Source of the DNA: Flavobacterium subsaxonicum WB 4.1-42 = DSM 21790
GTDB taxonomy: Bacteria > Bacteroidota > Bacteroidia > Flavobacteriales > Flavobacteriaceae
NCBI RefSeq assembly: GCF_000422725.1
Contig: NZ_AUGP01000017.1
Location: 1 to 64,000, forward strand
DNA length: 64,000 nucleotides
Direction of reading: 5' to 3'
Shown here: positions 60,777 to 64,000 of the stretch, piece by piece
Layout: each line of letters opens with the position of its first letter
Position numbering within the stretch: the first letter of the stretch is position 1
Translations under genes and position numbers: made by a program
Notes under the pieces: generated by a model
Seen by the model: the letters and a program-made list of their open reading frames with translations, nothing else
Told to the model about the DNA's origin: nothing
Databases searched by the model: none

Positions 60777-61733
60777 ATGACAAAATACACAAATACAGGA
60801 AATAAAGATACACGCTCTGGTTTTGGGGCGGGCCTAACCGAACTGGGCCAGACTAACGAAAATGTGGTGGCGCTTTGTGCCGACCTTATAGGTTCGTTAA
60901 AAATGGACGATTTTAAAAAGAACCACCCTGAGCGTTTCTTTCAGGTCGGTATAGCAGAGGCTAACATGATTGGTATGGCGGCAGGCCTTACCCTTGGCGG
61001 AAAAATTCCGTACACGGGTACATTTGCCAACTTCTCTACAGGAAGGGTGTACGACCAAATTCGCCAGTCTGTAGCTTACTCAGACAAAAACGTAAAAATA
61101 TGTGCCTCTCACGCCGGCTTAACACTGGGCGAAGATGGTGCTACCCACCAGATATTAGAAGATATAGGGTTAATGAAAATGCTTCCGGGCATGACGGTTA
61201 TCAACACCTGCGATTATAACCAAACCAAAGCAGCTACAATTGCAATTGCAGAATACCACGGTCCGGTTTACCTACGTTTCGGCCGTCCGTCGGTTGCTAA
61301 CTTTACGCCGGAGAATGGCGAGTTTAAAATCGGTAAAGCTGTGCTTTTAAACGAAGGTACCGATGTTACCATTATTGCCACAGGCCACCTTGTTTGGGAA
61401 GCCCTTATTGCTGCCGAAGCTCTTGAGGCTAAAGGCATTTCTGCCGAAGTAATCAACATACACACTATTAAACCGCTTGACGATGAGGCTATCTTAAAAT
61501 CTATCGCTAAAACAGGTTGTGTGGTTACTGCCGAAGAGCACAATATACTTGGCGGACTTGGCGAAAGCGTTGCCCGTGTACTATCTTTAAACAATCCTGC
61601 ACCACAGGAGTTTGTTGCCGTACAGGACAGCTTTGGCGAATCTGGAACTCCAGACCAGCTAATGGAAAAATACAAGCTAAACAACCAGGCTATCGAGGCT
61701 GCAGCCGAGAAAGTTATTGCAAGAAAAAAGTAA
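60777..61733 (+). CDS. Transketolase, C-terminal subunit
   Basis: The 318 residues hold the pyrimidine-binding and C-terminal domains: [19 protein letters not shown] near 51-69, with the catalytic Glu, [20 protein letters not shown] near 82-101, then [15 protein letters not shown] and the C-terminal domain from about 180. It follows the N-terminal subunit after 100 bases; that spacer carries iterated GATAGAT words. The pair forms one functional enzyme. Confidence 0.95.
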   Translation: MTKYTNTGNKDTRSGFGAGLTELGQTNENVVALCADLIGSLKMDDFKKNHPERFFQVGIAEANMIGMAAGLTLGGKIPYTGTFANFSTGRVYDQIRQSVAYSDKNVKICASHAGLTLGEDGATHQILEDIGLMKMLPGMTVINTCDYNQTKAATIAIAEYHGPVYLRFGRPSVANFTPENGEFKIGKAVLLNEGTDVTIIATGHLVWEALIAAEALEAKGISAEVINIHTIKPLDDEAILKSIAKTGCVVTAEEHNILGGLGESVARVLSLNNPAPQEFVAVQDSFGESGTPDQLMEKYKLNNQAIEAAAEKVIARKK

Positions 61734-61754
61734 TTTTTCTTGCTTAAATATATC

Positions 61755-61786
61755 AAATCCCGAAGTGAAAGCTTCGGGATTTTTTA
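61755..61786 (+). terminator. Terminator of the transketolase genes
   Basis: The stem AAATCCCGAAG/CTTCGGGATTT with a 6-base loop is followed by a T run. Confidence 0.9.
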
Positions 61787-61804
61787 CTTTATTATTCTCA
61801 TGCG

Positions 61805-61895
61805 CCCTGTCATCGCGAGGCACGAAGCGATCTCATTATTAACATTTTTACACGAAATTGCCAGAGCGCTCTGTTTTTTAGAGTGACACAGCAAT
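61805..61895. repeat. GCGAGGCACGAAGCGATC intergenic repeat
   Basis: GCCCTGTCATCGCGAGGCAC then GAAGCGATCTC is of the CGAGG...GAAGC family of intergenic repeats. An AGAGCGCTCTG palindrome (61863-61873) follows. No gene lies in 61734-61994. Confidence 0.45.
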
Positions 61896-61994
61896 ACCAA
61901 ACCAATTCAGCATCCCAAAAATACTTTACTCTAATGCGATTGCCTCTTTAAGAAACCGCCTTACCTTTACAGGCAAATAATAATACCTTTTTTA

Positions 61995-62573
61995 ATGAAA
62001 TTTACCCCTTTAAGCCGCAGGCTAATTACTGTTTTTAGCCTTGCCAGCACCCTTTACTGCACCGCCCAAACCGAAACTACCCCCTGCCCTATAGAAATTG
62101 TAAAAGACAGTAAACAACTGGCTGCAACCTATAACACACTGGAGACTTACAAATATTTTGAAGCTGATATTGAAGATTTTAAAAACAACGCAAAAACCGG
62201 AGTATTGCTTTTTAAAACCAGCAATACGCTACAATCGGCCACACTGCATATTTTTATAAAAGACGATAAGGTATACAAACACACCGGCCGCGACACTCAA
62301 AAGAAAACCAACTCTACCCTATATGCCGACGATATAAAAACACTGGAGTCGCTTTTAAAAAAACTGGATACCGAAAGTTATTACACCCATTGTACTGAAA
62401 CAAAAAGCAACGGTGCTATGGCCATGGCTATAGTAAAATACGACAATAAAATAAAAACATATTACGTATCGCCTTTAGGATGGATTACCGAACAGGACAG
62501 GAATTTTAATAAAAACTACATACTGCTGTATAATATTATTGGAGTATTAGATAAGTACACGCACCTGCTTTAA
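61995..62573 (+). CDS. Secreted hypothetical protein
   Basis: This 192-residue protein has a signal peptide (about 1-24, ending YCTAQ). The mature part has one Cys soon after the signal (TTPCPIEIV) and another in TESYYTHCTETK near 130-141, which could form a disulfide. It is mixed alpha/beta, with no recognisable family. It is monocistronic with a shared terminator. Confidence 0.65.
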   Translation: MKFTPLSRRLITVFSLASTLYCTAQTETTPCPIEIVKDSKQLAATYNTLETYKYFEADIEDFKNNAKTGVLLFKTSNTLQSATLHIFIKDDKVYKHTGRDTQKKTNSTLYADDIKTLESLLKKLDTESYYTHCTETKSNGAMAMAIVKYDNKIKTYYVSPLGWITEQDRNFNKNYILLYNIIGVLDKYTHLL

Positions 62574-62606
62574 TGCTTAAAACACATTACAAGCTATCAC
62601 TAAAAA

Positions 62607-62641
62607 CAAAAAATCCCAACCGTTACGATTGGGATTTTTTT
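62607..62641. terminator. Bidirectional terminator
   Basis: The stem AAAAATCCCAA/TTGGGATTTTT with a 9-base loop lies between converging genes. Confidence 0.9.
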
Positions 62642-62660
62642 ATATCTCTAACGCCATTTT

Positions 62661-63587
62661 TTAGTTGTGGCAGGTAGCATCTAAATGTCTTTTTGTACCG
62701 CTGCTGCATGTTGGTATATCAGCAAAGCTATAATACTGCGCCGGGTTATTAGTACCGGTACCTGTGCCTGGTATTGTAATTTCGGTAGCTGTTAAATAAC
62801 CATCGCCATCATCATCAGTATCAAGGTAGTTGTATATACCATCACCATCAGTATCAATGCTGGTTAAATCGCCATCCCAGCCAACTTCGTCTTTATTAAG
62901 TAAACCATCGCCATCGCTGTCTACAAACTCTGCTTTATACAGCTTAAAGGTAAACATTAAGCTCTCGTAAGCAGATATTAGGCTTGAATTAGGGCTGTTA
63001 TAATAAGCAAGGCCTGAGGGCAGCCACATTACACCTGCTCCATAATCCTGGTAAGTTGCCGGGTTAGGGTTATTAGGTACATCTACATACGTACCTGCGT
63101 TAAACTTAGGTATTATATTTTGCCACCCTTCAATAGTTTCGCCAAGCGAAAAAGACGCTGTAGGAAATGGTGTATTTTCAAACGAAACACCGTCAAATGT
63201 CATACCGTTGTAAGATATCAATACATTATCTCCCCTTGTAGGGGCATTGCCCACACCCTGGTTAAACGTAAGATAGTATACCGTATACAATACATTGTTT
63301 GCTGCATTAGTACTTGTTACCACTTTGTTTTTTAGTGGATAAACGGTCTGATCCCAAATAGAAGTTTGTGTACCGGCATCGGTAATTGTAGCAAAAACAG
63401 GATTAAAATCGGCATCTACACTAACTATGTAATGGTTTTTAAGGTATTTTTCTATACTATCTTTTTCTGATGCATATTGTACGGTATAATCACGTGGCGG
63501 CACTACGGCAGCACCATCATCTTTACTACAAGAGCCAAAAAAAGCAATAAGTGCAATAAGCCCGAAAGCCATTAAACATCTCTTCAT
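62661..63587 (-). CDS. FKBP-type peptidyl-prolyl isomerase lipoprotein with calcium-binding repeats
   Basis: This 308-residue lipoprotein (signal ending FFGSCSK, Cys20) has an FKBP-type region (about 95-215). Features are RGDNVLISYNGMTFDGVSFEN, SLGETIEGWQNIIPKFNAGT and LPSGLAYYN. A thrombospondin-type-3-like acidic stretch follows (about 217-262), with DSDGDGLLNKDE, DTDGDGIYNYLD and DDDGDGYLTATE, which should bind calcium. Similar modular FKBP lipoproteins are linked to gliding-motility or envelope folding in flavobacteria. The C-terminal tail has two Cys. Confidence 0.85.
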   Translation of the reverse strand: MKRCLMAFGLIALIAFFGSCSKDDGAAVVPPRDYTVQYASEKDSIEKYLKNHYIVSVDADFNPVFATITDAGTQTSIWDQTVYPLKNKVVTSTNAANNVLYTVYYLTFNQGVGNAPTRGDNVLISYNGMTFDGVSFENTPFPTASFSLGETIEGWQNIIPKFNAGTYVDVPNNPNPATYQDYGAGVMWLPSGLAYYNSPNSSLISAYESLMFTFKLYKAEFVDSDGDGLLNKDEVGWDGDLTSIDTDGDGIYNYLDTDDDGDGYLTATEITIPGTGTGTNNPAQYYSFADIPTCSSGTKRHLDATCHN

Positions 63588-63627
63588 TTTAATTTTTTTT
63601 AATGGGGTGCAAGATACAATTTTACTT

Positions 63628-63635
63628 TATTTTTG
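63628..63635 (+). promoter_or_regulatory. Possible promoter of the S4-domain gene
   Basis: A perfect TATTTTTG lies 33 bases before the ATG at 63669. No TTG -33 box is evident at the usual distance. Confidence 0.4.
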
Positions 63636-63668
63636 TAGTGCTTATAACAGCGATTTTTAACTATTAGT

Positions 63669-64000
63669 ATGAGAATTGACAAATATTTGTGGTGTACCCG
63701 TTATTATAAAACGCGTAGCATTGCCACACAGGCCTGCCAAAAGGGGCATATTACCGTTAACGGCCAGCAGGCTAAACCATCGAGAGAGGTTTACCCTACT
63801 GATAAGATAACCGTGCGCCGCGACCAGATTAAGTACCTGCTAACGGTGCTGGATGTACCGCAAAGCCGCGTGGGCCCTAAGCTGGTTGATATTTACCGTA
63901 AGGACGAAACGCCGCCCGAATCTTTTGAGCATTTAGAATTATTGCGCCTTAGCAAAGAGCATTACCGTGCGCAGGGCACCGGTAGGCCTACTAAAAAAGA
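63669..64000 (+). CDS. S4-domain RNA-binding protein (HslR-like), truncated by the window end
   Basis: The first 110 codons are present and the frame is open at the edge. The product starts MRIDKYLWCTRYYKTRSIAT and continues KGHITVNGQQAKPSREV. This is the S4 RNA-binding domain (residues 1-60) of the HslR/Hsp15 type, which recycles stalled 50S subunits carrying peptidyl-tRNA. A variable region with RKDETPPESFEHLELLRLSK follows. It starts 81 bases from the divergent FKBP gene. Confidence 0.85.
   Translation, partial: MRIDKYLWCTRYYKTRSIATQACQKGHITVNGQQAKPSREVYPTDKITVRRDQIKYLLTVLDVPQSRVGPKLVDIYRKDETPPESFEHLELLRLSKEHYRAQGTGRPTKK

Overview
The window reads as chromosome of a member of the Bacteroidota, most likely a Flavobacterium-like Flavobacteriaceae. 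The reasons are: promoter elements of the Bacteroidota type (TTG or TTTG, about 16-21 nt, TAnnTTTG) before several genes; bacillithiol gene bshB1; split transketolase; a long PurL; many short secreted or lipoprotein genes with Bacteroidota-type signal peptides; and familiar flavobacterial families (DUF6526, DUF6438, DUF2461). No phage structural genes, transposase or CRISPR array were found. Functional calls rest on motif and family recognition by eye, not on a search.

Layout. 1-780: tandem leftward promoters of rRNA-operon type, then a two-copy intergenic repeat. 788-7617: two paralogous small proteins, tRNA-His, bshB1, two menaquinone genes (isochorismate synthase and a hotdog thioesterase), secreted proteins. 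7817-11476: purL. 11608-13453: a low-GC two-gene cassette (ParB-like protein plus Mrr-like nuclease), a candidate defence island. 13601-25837: lipid metabolism, with an acyl-CoA synthetase, a MarR regulator with a palindromic operator, and a fadN-fadA-fadE beta-oxidation operon. At each junction of that operon sits a four-helix-bundle (S23/IVP) gene enclosed by its own inverted repeat. 25930-31781: YceI, two disordered hydrophilic proteins, DUF6526, YdeI-like, a lipoprotein trehalase, DUF2461.

31832-39491 is a complete cyanophycin (multi-L-arginyl-poly-aspartate) locus: isoaspartyl peptidase, cyanophycinase and two tandem cyanophycin synthetases. 39539-40777 is a CYP152-like P450 that lacks the heme-ligand cysteine. 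41241-41320 and 49937-50039 look like two copies of a structured RNA element. 41430-44722 is the thrS-infC-rpmI-rplT operon, with a non-canonical infC start.

45964-48520 is an accessory island. An XRE/ImmA regulator pair faces a divergent operon of three genes, two of them under 60 codons, with operator-like repeats between. 50095-50596 is a RelE/ParE toxin-antitoxin pair between two near-identical hairpins. 50849-56784 is a leftward housekeeping run (tgt, lptG-like, EamA transporter, accA, dnaB). 56943-59587 holds secreted proteins of unknown role, 59828-61733 the split transketolase, and the end holds an FKBP-type lipoprotein and an S4-domain protein cut by the window edge.

The most interesting material is the pair of inverted-repeat-enclosed four-helix-bundle genes inside the fad operon, the ParB/Mrr cassette, the XRE/ImmA island with its hidden small genes, and the Cys-less P450.
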